Origin: Clostridiales bacterium
Lineage (GTDB): Bacteria > Bacillota > Clostridia > Christensenellales > CAG-138
Reading direction: 5' to 3'
Length of the DNA stretch: 64,000 nt
NCBI GenBank assembly: GCA_004554165.1
Contig: SFNQ01000015.1
Span: forward strand, 17,329 to 81,328
This document shows, piece by piece, positions 13,983 to 22,201 of this stretch (the stretch's first letter is position 1; every line of letters starts with the position of its first letter). Under the pieces are notes generated by a model, which saw nothing but the letters and a program-made list of their open reading frames with translations, was not told the origin of the DNA and made no database searches. Both the position numbers and the translations under genes were made by a program.

Positions 13983-14816
13983 TTATTCGTCGTAATTGAC
14001 GACGGCGGGCGGAGTCTCCAGCACTTCGGGATTTGCCAGATACTGCTTGATACGCTGGCAGACCCTCGCAAAGTAACTGCCGGAGCAGATGCGCTCGTCC
14101 GTCACAATGCCCATGGGCAGGCAGCGCTCAAAGACCACTCCGCCCTGCCGGCGGAGAGGAACCTCCCGCAGGTTTCCGAGAGAGACAAAGACGCTGGTCG
14201 TGCCGAACTCATACAAATGGTGGTAGATATGGTTGGTGCGGATGCTCGCAAGGTTTGTGATGCCGAGGCTGATATGGAAGGGACTGGCCTCGATGACCTT
14301 GCGCGGCAGCAGGCCGTATTTATCCAACAGCTTGAACAGCCCCACGCCGAGGTTGCACAGGCCGGGGATTGCCAGCAGCTTTTTCATGATATCGTCGGTG
14401 GCGTTGTGGTCGCCTGACTGACGGTTGGTTTCGATATACTCGTTCATGATGTTATGGACGTCAAAAATGGTGTTTTTCACGTCAAAGTACATTTTGGACA
14501 TGGTGCCTTCGCCCTCGCCGGGCTTGAGCACGACCATGCCGACGGCAAACTCGTTGCGCGCATAGATGCGCTTGTTGACCACAAAGCGGTTGAGCAGCGG
14601 AAACTCCGCCGCTGCGCGCAGGTAGGCGGCCAGCACCACGCCAAGGTGCGACATATTGTAGCCCTCTTTACGCTTGCGGTTCAGATATTCCTGCATTGGG
14701 CTGACAGGGATGTCCAGCTCAATCATGTTCATGGCGTCATAACGCTTTTTTAGGATATAGGGAATTATGGCATACATCGGATCGGCGTTCCTGACACGTC
14801 TTCCGTCTTTCCTCAT
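13983..14816 (-). CDS. Stand-alone E2/CAT-fold acyltransferase-like protein
   Basis: This 277-residue protein resembles the catalytic core of 2-oxoacid dehydrogenase E2 acyltransferases and chloramphenicol acetyltransferase, without lipoyl or subunit-binding domains. Recognisable parts are MSHLGVVLAAYLRAAAEFP and a C-terminal HHLYEFGTTSVFVSLG. In CAT and E2 the latter motif is HHxxxDG; here Phe stands where the catalytic Asp is expected, while His is kept. ATG 14816 follows AAAGGA. Such single-domain homologues are common in Clostridia and functionally unassigned. It is divergent from the galactokinase-like gene. Confidence 0.75.
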   Translation of the reverse strand: MRKDGRRVRNADPMYAIIPYILKKRYDAMNMIELDIPVSPMQEYLNRKRKEGYNMSHLGVVLAAYLRAAAEFPLLNRFVVNKRIYARNEFAVGMVVLKPGEGEGTMSKMYFDVKNTIFDVHNIMNEYIETNRQSGDHNATDDIMKKLLAIPGLCNLGVGLFKLLDKYGLLPRKVIEASPFHISLGITNLASIRTNHIYHHLYEFGTTSVFVSLGNLREVPLRRQGGVVFERCLPMGIVTDERICSGSYFARVCQRIKQYLANPEVLETPPAVVNYDE

Positions 14817-14883
14817 CGGTAAACGATCCTTTCGATTCAAAAGTCATTTCATTGTATACGAAATTCGGTAAAAAAGCAAACGC

Positions 14884-14913
14884 TTTACGCCCGAACAGTG
14901 CGCATGCTAGAAT
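14884..14913 (+). promoter_or_regulatory. Promoter of the galactokinase-like gene
   Basis: TTTACG (14884-14889) and TAGAAT (14908-14913) are separated by 18 bases, with the ATG 37 bases downstream. Confidence 0.6.
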
Positions 14914-14950
14914 GGGCTCAGAAAACGGGTGAATCTCGAGGTGCGGATAA

Positions 14951-16231
14951 ATGAAAACGAGCGAACAGTGGCGCCGGGAGTTCGAGCTCGGCAAATATGA
15001 CGAAACTCTGGCCTTCCTGTATGGCAGCACGGCGGTTTTGCAGCAGCGGCGGCGGTATCTGGCGCTGCTCGCCCGCTTTGAACGGGAATTTGGACCGCGC
15101 GGCGTAGCCCTGATTTCCGCGCCCGGCCGCAGCGAAATTGGCGGGAATCACACGGATCACCAGCGTGGACGGGTGATTGCGGCGGCCGCCTCGCTGGACA
15201 TGGTCGCTGCCGTTGCAAAGAATGATACGGGGACGGTGCGCATCCGTTCCGCGGGGCACAGGATGATTACGCTCCGGACGGAAGCGCTCTCAAAGCGCGC
15301 CGCGGAGCAGGGCAGATCCATCGCGCTGGTGCGGGGCGTACTGGCGCGTATGCGCAAATATGGCGTGCAGACCGGGGGCTTCGACGCTGTGATTCACTCC
15401 GAGGTGCCGCGCGGCGCGGGCCTTTCCAGTTCCGCTGCCTTTGTTATCCTTATCGGAAGTGCGGTCAATCAGCTGTATGCGGGCGGGCGGTTTTCGCCGG
15501 TAGAGCTGGCGAAGATTGGCAAGTATGCGGAAAATGAATATTTTGGAAAGCCCAGCGGATTGCTGGATCAGCTGGCCTGCGCCTGTGGGGGCTTTGTGGC
15601 GCTGGACTTTCAGGACGAGGAGGCTCCCGCCGTGGAACGCATCGAATGTGATTTTTCCCGCCTCGGGCTTGCGGTGATGATACAGAACGCTGGCGGCAGT
15701 CATGCGGGCCTGACGGACGAGTATGCCGCCGTCACGGAGGAGATGCGGCAGGTGGCTGCCTGCTTTTCCAAAGAGGTGCTCTCGGAGGTTTCCGAGCAGG
15801 CGTTTTTCTCCCGTCTCAGCGCGCTGCGGAGAACCGTAAGCGATCGCGCCCTGTTGCGGGCCATCCATTTCTTTGAGGAGAACGGGCGCGTGCCGGAGCA
15901 GGCGGCGGCGCTGCGCGCCGGCGATGCGGAGCGGTTTTGCGCGCTGGTGCGGGCTTCGGGTCGCTCCTCCTTCATGCAGCTGCAAAACGTCTGCCCGATG
16001 AACCCGAAGGAGCGGAGCCTGGCGCTGGCGCTTGCCCTGTCGGAGCGCATTTTGCAAGGGCAGGGGGCCGTGCGGGTGCATGGCGGCGGTTTTGCGGGAA
16101 CGGTGCAGGCATTTGTGCCGGAGACGCTGGCGCAGACCTATCGGAGGGAGATGGAGCGGGTCTTCGGCGCGCATAGCTGTTACCGTCTGAACATCCGGCC
16201 GGCAGGCGGCTTTGCCCTGCCGGAGGATTGA
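14951..16231 (+). CDS. Galactokinase-family (GHMP) sugar kinase
   Basis: This 426-residue cytoplasmic GHMP kinase is expected to phosphorylate galactose or a related sugar at C1. The signature GRSEIGGNHTDHQRG (about residues 58-72) corresponds to the galactokinase motif GRxNLIGEHTDYNGG with changes. The ATP loop PRGAGLSSSAAFV (about 154-166) and the third motif RVHGGGFAGTVQAF (about 375-388) are intact. Length is slightly above the norm (about 390). No galT, galE or lacZ is near, so the symbol galK is withheld. GAGGTG precedes ATG 14951. The gene ends just before a cloverleaf repeat. Confidence 0.85.
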   Translation: MKTSEQWRREFELGKYDETLAFLYGSTAVLQQRRRYLALLARFEREFGPRGVALISAPGRSEIGGNHTDHQRGRVIAAAASLDMVAAVAKNDTGTVRIRSAGHRMITLRTEALSKRAAEQGRSIALVRGVLARMRKYGVQTGGFDAVIHSEVPRGAGLSSSAAFVILIGSAVNQLYAGGRFSPVELAKIGKYAENEYFGKPSGLLDQLACACGGFVALDFQDEEAPAVERIECDFSRLGLAVMIQNAGGSHAGLTDEYAAVTEEMRQVAACFSKEVLSEVSEQAFFSRLSALRRTVSDRALLRAIHFFEENGRVPEQAAALRAGDAERFCALVRASGRSSFMQLQNVCPMNPKERSLALALALSERILQGQGAVRVHGGGFAGTVQAFVPETLAQTYRREMERVFGAHSCYRLNIRPAGGFALPED

Positions 16232-16820
16232 GGAAAAAACGAACGGGCCCCGCGTTCCGTGGCCGGAACGGCCCGGCGCGCTGCCGGTTTGCGCAGGGAG
16301 CGCAGGCCCCGCTCGGGCGCGCCGGGGCTGCGCGGCCTGCGGCCGCGCGCGGGGCCCGAGCCCCAGCGCGCAAAGCGAAGCGGAGAGCATCGATATCCTG
16401 CGGCGCGGCACCTCCGGCGTCCTTGCGGTACAGGGCGACGGCGGCTATCCCTATGCCGTACCGTTGAGCTATATGTATGCAGAGCGCAGGCTCTACTTTC
16501 ACTGCGCGACCTCCGGACACAAGCTGGACGCTCTGGCGCGGGATGCGCGAGCCTCCTTCTGCGTGATCGACCGCGATGAGGTGTTGCCGGAGCGCTTCAC
16601 CACGGCTTATCGAAGCGTGATCGTCTTTGGCAGAGCCCGCATCCTGAATGATGCAGGGGAGAAGCGCCGGGCAATCGAGCTGCTGGCGGAAAAGTATGCC
16701 CCGGAGTATATGACAGAAGGGCGGCGCGAGATAGAGCGCGCCTTTTCCCGTTTTCATATTTTCGGGCTGACCATTGAGCATATGAGCGGCAAGCAGGCCC
16801 GGGAATTTCTGAACGCCTGA
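16212..16820 (+). CDS. PNPOx-like flavin-binding protein with repeat-derived N-terminus
   Basis: The conserved part begins about codon 53 (16368, AQSEAESIDILRRGTSGVLAV) and continues through YPYAVPLSYMY, SGHKLDALARDARASFCVID and FRSVI-like TAYRSVIVFG to a full C-terminus. This is the 150-residue PNPOx-like family. Family members normally start about ten residues before that block with a basic MFREMRR-like segment; here that is missing. The frame instead runs back through a cloverleaf repeat (16245-16357) to a TTG at 16212 inside the previous gene. No ATG or GTG lies in frame. It may be expressed with a repeat-encoded extension, use an unusual start, or be inactive. A second repeat copy follows its stop. 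Confidence 0.6.
   Translation: MPCRRIEEKTNGPRVPWPERPGALPVCAGSAGPARARRGCAACGRARGPSPSAQSEAESIDILRRGTSGVLAVQGDGGYPYAVPLSYMYAERRLYFHCATSGHKLDALARDARASFCVIDRDEVLPERFTTAYRSVIVFGRARILNDAGEKRRAIELLAEKYAPEYMTEGRREIERAFSRFHIFGLTIEHMSGKQAREFLNA
16245..16357. repeat. Cloverleaf repeat, copy A
   Basis: The closing stem is GGGCCCCGCG (16245-16254) with CGCGGGGCCC at the right end. Inside are hairpin GTTCCG-TGGC-CGGAAC, a long arm CCCGGCGCGC..GCGCGCCGGG, and hairpin GCGGCC-TGC-GGCCGC. It overlaps codons 12-49 of the flavin-binding gene. Confidence 0.85.
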
Positions 16821-16828
16821 GTCCGGCT

Positions 16829-16943
16829 GCGGCCCCGCGTTCCGTGGCCGGAACGGGCGCGGCGGGCCGCGGGTTTGCCCAGGGAAAGAAGTCCCCGCCA
16901 GGCCCGCCGCGCCTGCGCGGCCTGCGGCCGCGCGCGGGGCCGC
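16829..16943. repeat. Cloverleaf repeat, copy B
   Basis: The closing stem is GCGGCCCCGCG (16829-16839) with CGCGGGGCCGC (16933-16943). Its long arm has a different sequence from copy A (GGCGCGGCGGGCC with GGCCCGCCGCGCC, 13 perfect pairs) but the same position. The two short hairpins are as in copy A. Confidence 0.85.
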
Positions 16944-16994
16944 CCCAACATTGTGACATTTCCGAAAACTCGTCGTCTAAGTTAATAATTCTTA

Positions 16995-17022
16995 TTGCAA
17001 GTTATGAAAAACGTGGTAGAAT
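16995..17022 (+). promoter_or_regulatory. Promoter of the RHH-clpB operon
   Basis: TTGCAA (16995-17000) and TAGAAT (17017-17022) are separated by 16 bases. No CIRCE or CtsR-type site is visible. Confidence 0.6.
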
Positions 17023-17052
17023 ATTCCCAGATAGAACAAGGAGTGATGTTCC

Positions 17053-17700
17053 ATGAACAAGAGCGTCTATTCCCTCGTCCTGATGGACGATGTGGTGCAG
17101 GAGATCGACCGTCTGGCCTATGAAAACGGTTCAAGCCGGTCCGCCATGATCAACGAGATCCTTGCCGACTATGTTTCCTACATTACGCCGGAGAAGCGCA
17201 TGCGGGAAATTTTCTCGCAGGTGGAGCGGCTTTTGACGGCGGGGAGCAATTTTCAGGTGCTGCTGCAACCCTCGGACTCGATGTTTTCGCTGCGCAGCGC
17301 GCTGGCGTACAAGTATAACCCCACCGTGCGCTACAGTGTGGAGCTCAGCCGCCGGATTGCGCCGGCCATCGGCGAGCTGCGGGTCTCGGTGCGCAGCCAG
17401 AACAGTACGCTCCGGCTCTACATGCTCCAGTTTTTCAAACTCTGGAGCAAGATCGAGCAGAGCATGGTGGGCCGTGTGGACTGCGCCATGGCGGACGATA
17501 AATATGTCCGCCGCCTGATGCCGGGGGACGACCGTGAGCTGGATAACGAGGCGCTGGGTAGCGCGATTGCCGCATACATCCGCCTGTTTGATACGGCGCT
17601 TCAACTGTTTTTTCACCTGCTGGATCAGCCGGAAACGGCCATTGTGCGCATGGAATCGCTGTATGGCGATTATCTGCGCAGCGCCCCGGCAATCCTTTGA
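17053..17700 (+). CDS. Ribbon-helix-helix protein encoded before clpB
   Basis: This 215-residue protein has an N-terminal CopG/Arc-like ribbon-helix-helix: a short strand (VYSLVLMDDVVQEIDRLA), then SSRSAMINEILADYV. A longer, mostly helical domain (about 60-215) contains no motif I recognise. AAGGAG precedes ATG 17053. The stop is 19 bases before clpB, so the two form an operon. A DNA-binding protein co-transcribed with a heat-shock disaggregase is a plausible autoregulator replacing CtsR/HrcA control; this is inference only. The C-terminal domain could be a stress sensor or oligomerisation unit. Confidence 0.7.
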   Translation: MNKSVYSLVLMDDVVQEIDRLAYENGSSRSAMINEILADYVSYITPEKRMREIFSQVERLLTAGSNFQVLLQPSDSMFSLRSALAYKYNPTVRYSVELSRRIAPAIGELRVSVRSQNSTLRLYMLQFFKLWSKIEQSMVGRVDCAMADDKYVRRLMPGDDRELDNEALGSAIAAYIRLFDTALQLFFHLLDQPETAIVRMESLYGDYLRSAPAIL

Positions 17701-17719
17701 CCGATAAGGAGGAAGAGCC

Positions 17720-20308
17720 ATGAATGTACAGAAATTGACGCAAAAGAGCATCGAAGCCGTGCAGGCTGCGCAGCAGCTTGCGGTGGAGCGCGGCCACGCG
17801 CAGGTGCAGCAGGCGCATCTGCTGCATGGCCTGCTGGCGCAGCCCGACGGGCTGATTCCCAGCATGATGCAGGGCATGGGCCTGGATGCCAAAGCGCTGC
17901 TGGCCCGCTGCGACGCCATCCTGAACAGCCTGCCCCGCGTGAGCGGCGGCAGCGGCGAGGTCTATCTTTCGCGGGAGCTGGACGGAGCCTTTACCGCGGC
18001 GGAGGTCGCAGCACAGAGGATGGAGGATGCCTATATCTCCGTGGAGCATCTGTTCCTCGGCCTCCTCGAAAAGCCGGATCACGAGCTGCAGGAGCTGTTT
18101 CGTGCCTTCCAGATCTCGAAAAAGCAGTTTCAGGATCAGCTCAAATCCGTGCGCGGCGACCGGAAGGTGCAGTCCGACAATCCCGAAAGCACCTATGACG
18201 TGCTGAAAAAGTATGGCCAGGATCTGGTCGAGCTGGCGCGGAATCAGAAGCTGGACCCGGTCATTGGCCGGGACGATGAAATCCGCAACGTCATCCGCAT
18301 CCTTTCCCGCAAGACCAAGAACAACCCCTGCCTGATCGGTGAGCCCGGCGTGGGCAAGACCGCCATTGCGGAGGGGCTGGCGCTGCGGATCGTGCGCGGC
18401 GACGTGCCGGATAATCTGAAGGATCGCAAGCTCTTCGCGCTGGACATGGGCGCGCTGGTGGCGGGCGCCAAGTTCCGCGGCGAGTTTGAGGAGCGCCTGA
18501 AGGCCGTGCTGAACGAGATCAAGTCCTCGGACGGCAGGATCATTCTCTTCATCGACGAGCTGCATACCATCGTGGGCGCGGGCAAGACCGAGGGCGCCAT
18601 GGATGCGGGCAACCTCCTAAAACCCATGCTGGCCCGCGGCGAGCTGCACTGCATCGGCGCGACGACGCTGAACGAATACCGCCAGTACATCGAAAAGGAC
18701 GCCGCGCTGGAGCGCCGCTTCCAGCCGGTGCTGGTGCCGGAGCCCACGGTGGAGGATACGATCTCCATTCTTCGCGGACTCAAGGAGCGCTATGAGGTCT
18801 ACCACGGCGTCAAGATTCAGGATCAGGCGCTGATCGCTGCGGCCACACTCTCCAACCGCTATATCTCGGACCGCTTCCTGCCCGACAAGGCCATCGACCT
18901 CGTGGACGAGGCCTGCGCGCTCATCAAGACGGAGATGAACTCCATGCCCTCGGAGCTGGACGACATCCAGCGCAAGATCATGCAGCACGAGATCGAGGAG
19001 GCCGCGCTGCAAAAGGAGACCGACAGGCTCTCAAAGGAGCATCTGGCGGAGATTCAGAAGGAGCTGGCGGAGCTGCGGGACGAGTTTGCCCAGATGAAGG
19101 CCAGATGGGAGAACGAGAAACAGAAGATCGGGCGCGTGCAGCAGTTGCGCGAACAGATTGAGAAAGCGAATGCGGACATTGCGCTTGCTGAGAGCGCTTA
19201 CGACCTGAACCGGGCCGCGGAACTCAAGTACGGCACGCTGCCAAGGCTCCAGCAGGAGCTTGAGACGGAGGAGCGCCGCGCGGAGGAGCAGAAAAGCGCC
19301 GGCAGCTTCCTGCGCGACCGGGTGACGGAGGAGGAGATTGCCCGCATTGTCGCCCGCTGGACGGGGATTCCCGTGTCGAAACTCATGGAGGGCGAGCGGG
19401 AGAAGCTGCTGCGTCTGGACGACATCCTTCATGAGCGGGTGATCGGGCAGGATGAGGCGGTCGATCGCGTGTGCGATGCCATTCTGCGTTCCCGCGCGGG
19501 CATTCAGGACCCGAATCGCCCCATCGGCTCCTTCCTGTTCCTCGGGCCTACGGGCGTGGGCAAGACGGAGCTTGCAAAGGCGCTTGCGCAGGCGCTGTTC
19601 GACGATGAAAAGAACATGGTGCGTATCGACATGTCCGAATACATGGAAAAGTATTCCGTCTCGCGGCTCATCGGCGCGCCTCCGGGCTATGTGGGCTACG
19701 ATGAGGGCGGCCAGCTCACCGAGGCTGTGCGCAGAAAGCCCTATGCGGTGGTGCTCTTCGATGAGGTGGAAAAGGCGCACCCGGATGTGCTGAACGTGCT
19801 GCTGCAGGTGCTTGACGACGGCCGCATCACGGACGGACAGGGAAGGACGGTGGATTTTAAGAACACCATCATCATCCTGACCAGCAATCTGGGCTCAGAC
19901 CTGATCCTCGAGGGCATCGGCCCGGACGGGGATATCTCCGAGAGCGCGCGCAGGGGCGTACAGCAGCTTCTCAAGACGCAGTTCCGGCCGGAGTTTTTAA
20001 ACCGGCTGGACGAGGTGGTATTCTACCGCCCGCTGACCAAGGCAGACCTGTTCCGCATCATCGACCTGCTCATTGGCGATCTCCGACGCAGACTCTCCGA
20101 CAAGCAGCTGGGCTGCCAGATTACGGATGCAGCGAAGGAGCGCATCGTGGAGGCGGGCAGCGATCCGCTCTACGGCGCGCGGCCGCTCAAGCGCTACCTC
20201 CAGTCCCAGGTGGAGTCGCTGCTTGCGCGCTATATTCTGAAAAACGACCCTGCGCCGGAGAGCCTGCTTACCGTGGACTATGACGGGAACGCGCTGTTTG
20301 TTCGCTGA
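17720..20308 (+). CDS. clpB: ATP-dependent disaggregase ClpB
   Basis: This 862-residue Hsp100 chaperone threads aggregated proteins through a hexameric pore together with DnaK. In order it has a Clp N-domain (two repeats, about 1-150) and NBD1 with Walker A GEPGVGKT (207-214) and Walker B IILFIDELH. The long coiled-coil middle domain (about 405-525) is rich in Glu, Lys and Gln. NBD2 has Walker A GPTGVGKT (609-616) and the pore-loop motif GAPPGYVGYDEGG, followed by the small D2 domain. The middle domain distinguishes it from ClpC/ClpA. ATG 17720 follows AAGGAGGA. It is second in an operon with the RHH gene. Confidence 0.97.
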   Translation: MNVQKLTQKSIEAVQAAQQLAVERGHAQVQQAHLLHGLLAQPDGLIPSMMQGMGLDAKALLARCDAILNSLPRVSGGSGEVYLSRELDGAFTAAEVAAQRMEDAYISVEHLFLGLLEKPDHELQELFRAFQISKKQFQDQLKSVRGDRKVQSDNPESTYDVLKKYGQDLVELARNQKLDPVIGRDDEIRNVIRILSRKTKNNPCLIGEPGVGKTAIAEGLALRIVRGDVPDNLKDRKLFALDMGALVAGAKFRGEFEERLKAVLNEIKSSDGRIILFIDELHTIVGAGKTEGAMDAGNLLKPMLARGELHCIGATTLNEYRQYIEKDAALERRFQPVLVPEPTVEDTISILRGLKERYEVYHGVKIQDQALIAAATLSNRYISDRFLPDKAIDLVDEACALIKTEMNSMPSELDDIQRKIMQHEIEEAALQKETDRLSKEHLAEIQKELAELRDEFAQMKARWENEKQKIGRVQQLREQIEKANADIALAESAYDLNRAAELKYGTLPRLQQELETEERRAEEQKSAGSFLRDRVTEEEIARIVARWTGIPVSKLMEGEREKLLRLDDILHERVIGQDEAVDRVCDAILRSRAGIQDPNRPIGSFLFLGPTGVGKTELAKALAQALFDDEKNMVRIDMSEYMEKYSVSRLIGAPPGYVGYDEGGQLTEAVRRKPYAVVLFDEVEKAHPDVLNVLLQVLDDGRITDGQGRTVDFKNTIIILTSNLGSDLILEGIGPDGDISESARRGVQQLLKTQFRPEFLNRLDEVVFYRPLTKADLFRIIDLLIGDLRRRLSDKQLGCQITDAAKERIVEAGSDPLYGARPLKRYLQSQVESLLARYILKNDPAPESLLTVDYDGNALFVR

Positions 20309-20364
20309 GAACGGAGAGAAGGGGAGAGCGTCGGGGTTCGTCCCGGCGCTCTCGCAGAGTGCTG

Positions 20365-20390
20365 GGAAAGCGTCCTCCGGGGCGCTTTTT
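20365..20390 (+). terminator. Probable terminator of the clpB operon
   Basis: GGAAAGCG (20365-20372) pairs with CGCTTTTTCC (from 20383), giving a stem ending in a T run. A longer GAGAGCG..CGCTCTC hairpin without T run lies just before it. Confidence 0.55.
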
Positions 20391-20528
20391 CCGACTGTCA
20401 ATCCACTGAGTTTTGAGAGGGAACCGCGTTCCGTCGAAAGCCGCCAAGGGGTTCCGGGAGGCGAAAGGCACAGGGAGAACCGTCCCGAATGGGGCGAGCC
20501 CTTCCCGGGCACAGGCCGCCGAAGCCGG

Positions 20529-20561
20529 AAAAAGCGCCGCCCAGAGGGTTCCGGGCGGCGC
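20529..20561 (-). terminator. Terminator of the 97-residue membrane protein gene
   Basis: A perfect nine-base stem (GCGCCGCCC with GGGCGGCGC) is followed by TTTTT on the minus strand. Confidence 0.85.
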
Positions 20562-20585
20562 GGCGATTCCTGAGGGGGCGGCGCT

Positions 20586-20879
20586 TCAGGGCGCGGGCGT
20601 AATCATTTCGATGATGGTCGGCGCTTCCGTGGGCTGCTGCCCGCCCCGCAGCATATCCGCGCCCTGGTCCAGAAGATCCGCCGCATCGTCCGCAATGCCG
20701 GAGTTTTGCAGGAAGGAGAGGAGCACCGTTTTTGTCTGCGTAAAGAGCGTATGAACCGTGCGCGTCACCACCGCGAGATCGCCGCTCAGCAGGTCCTTGG
20801 AATCCAGATAGAACAGCACCGCGGTCAGAAGAACCACGATGACCACCAAAAACCCGATCAGCTGAAAAATCAGTTTCAT
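20586..20879 (-). CDS. Small single-pass membrane protein
   Basis: This 97-residue protein has one N-terminal membrane helix (IFQLIGFLVVIVVLLTAVLFYL, residues about 4-25) followed by an acidic, soluble stretch and a Pro/Thr-rich tail. GGAGG precedes ATG 20879 and a good promoter lies at 20948-20976. No family is recognised. It is monocistronic with its own terminator. Confidence 0.75.
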   Translation of the reverse strand: MKLIFQLIGFLVVIVVLLTAVLFYLDSKDLLSGDLAVVTRTVHTLFTQTKTVLLSFLQNSGIADDAADLLDQGADMLRGGQQPTEAPTIIEMITPAP

Positions 20880-20947
20880 TGCCCCGCCTCCGCTGGATGC
20901 TCTGGGATAACCATACGCAAACTTTCTGTATTTTACGCATGCATTTT

Positions 20948-20976
20948 ATCATATTGGCGGTAATGCAAGCTGTTAA
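20948..20976 (-). promoter_or_regulatory. Promoter of the small membrane protein gene
   Basis: Minus strand TTAACA (20971-20976), 17-base spacer, TATGAT (20948-20953). Confidence 0.7.
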
Positions 20977-21009
20977 TATAGTGTAAATTAGCTTTTGCGC
21001 GGGCGCTGC

Positions 21010-22200
21010 TTATCCCTCCGCTGCTTCCACAAGCTGCATGTCCGCGATGGCGCGCTCGATCATGGGCGCAAAGTCCACCAGCGCTTCGCTCTCGCGCAGC
21101 TTTTCCACCTTGGGCTTTGTCACCGGATGCTGCGGCACGAACACCGTGCAGCAGTCCTCATAGGGCTGAATGGAGGTGTCGAAGGTGCCGATGGCCTTGG
21201 CGCGGTCGATGATTTCCTCCTTGTCAAAGCCGATCAGCGGCCGGAACACGGGCATGCTTACGGCGTCGTTGGTTACGGTGAGCGATTCGATGGTCTGGCT
21301 TGCCACCTGACCGATGGCTTCGCCGGTGATGAGCGCCTGCGCGCCGGAGGAGCGGGCCACGCGCTCTGCGATCTGCATCATCAGGCGGCGCATGAGCACC
21401 GTGGTTTCCGACGGGGGGCAGTGGTCGTAAATGGCCAGCTGAATCTCCGTAAAGGGCACGAGGTAGAGCCGGATCGGCCCGGCATAGCGCGCCACGATTT
21501 TTGCAAGCTCGATCACCTTGTCCCGCGCGCGCTCGCTGGTATAGGGATAGCTGTAGAAGTGGATGGCGTCGATGGCCACGCCGCGCTTTGCGATCATGTG
21601 GCCCGCCACAGGGCTGTCGATGCCGCCGGAGATGAGCAGCATGGCCCGGCCGTTGGTGCCCACGGGCATGCCTCCCGCACCGGGGATCTCCCGCACATAG
21701 ACGAAAGCCCGCTCCTGCCGGATCTCCACGCCCACGCGGATTTCCGGCGCGCGCACATCCACGCGCAGGGCCGGAAAGCGCTGCAGCAGCGTATGCCCAA
21801 GCTCCCGGCAGATGTCCTCCGAGCGCAGGGGGAAGCGCTTGTCCGCCCGGCGCGAAAAGACCTTGAAGCTGTGGGATTCGCCCTCCAGTTCATCCAGGGT
21901 TTCCCGCATCAGGACGGAGGCTGCCTCCTCGATGGCCTCAAAACGCTTTTCCACCGCGCAGGTGGGGCTTACCGAGTGGATGCCGAACACGCGGCTCAGG
22001 CGGGCTGCCGCCTCCATGAGCCTGTCCGCCGCGATGCCGTAAACAAAAATGCGCCCCTGCTCGCGGACAACCTCCACCGGGGCCGGCGCCAGCGCGCGGC
22101 GAATGGCGTTCATCAGCGCCCGCTCGAAGAAGGGGCGGTTGAGCCCCTTCAGGTGAATTTCCGCATAGCGTACCAGCAATACCGTTTCCATCGAATCCAT
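21010..22200 (-). CDS. thiI: tRNA 4-thiouridine synthase ThiI
   Basis: This 396-residue enzyme adenylates U8 of tRNA and inserts sulfur to give s4U, and can also feed thiazole synthesis. It has an N-terminal ferredoxin-like and THUMP region (about 1-165) and the PP-loop SGGIDSPVAG (191-200). A conserved CCTVFVPQHPVTKP stretch follows. It lacks the C-terminal rhodanese domain of the E. coli protein, as is usual in Firmicutes. It is one base after the cysteine desulfurase gene, which supplies the persulfide. AGGAGG lies four bases before ATG 22200; ATG 22191 is an alternative. Confidence 0.94.
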   Translation of the reverse strand: MDSMETVLLVRYAEIHLKGLNRPFFERALMNAIRRALAPAPVEVVREQGRIFVYGIAADRLMEAAARLSRVFGIHSVSPTCAVEKRFEAIEEAASVLMRETLDELEGESHSFKVFSRRADKRFPLRSEDICRELGHTLLQRFPALRVDVRAPEIRVGVEIRQERAFVYVREIPGAGGMPVGTNGRAMLLISGGIDSPVAGHMIAKRGVAIDAIHFYSYPYTSERARDKVIELAKIVARYAGPIRLYLVPFTEIQLAIYDHCPPSETTVLMRRLMMQIAERVARSSGAQALITGEAIGQVASQTIESLTVTNDAVSMPVFRPLIGFDKEEIIDRAKAIGTFDTSIQPYEDCCTVFVPQHPVTKPKVEKLRESEALVDFAPMIERAIADMQLVEAAEG

Positions 22201-22201
22201 A

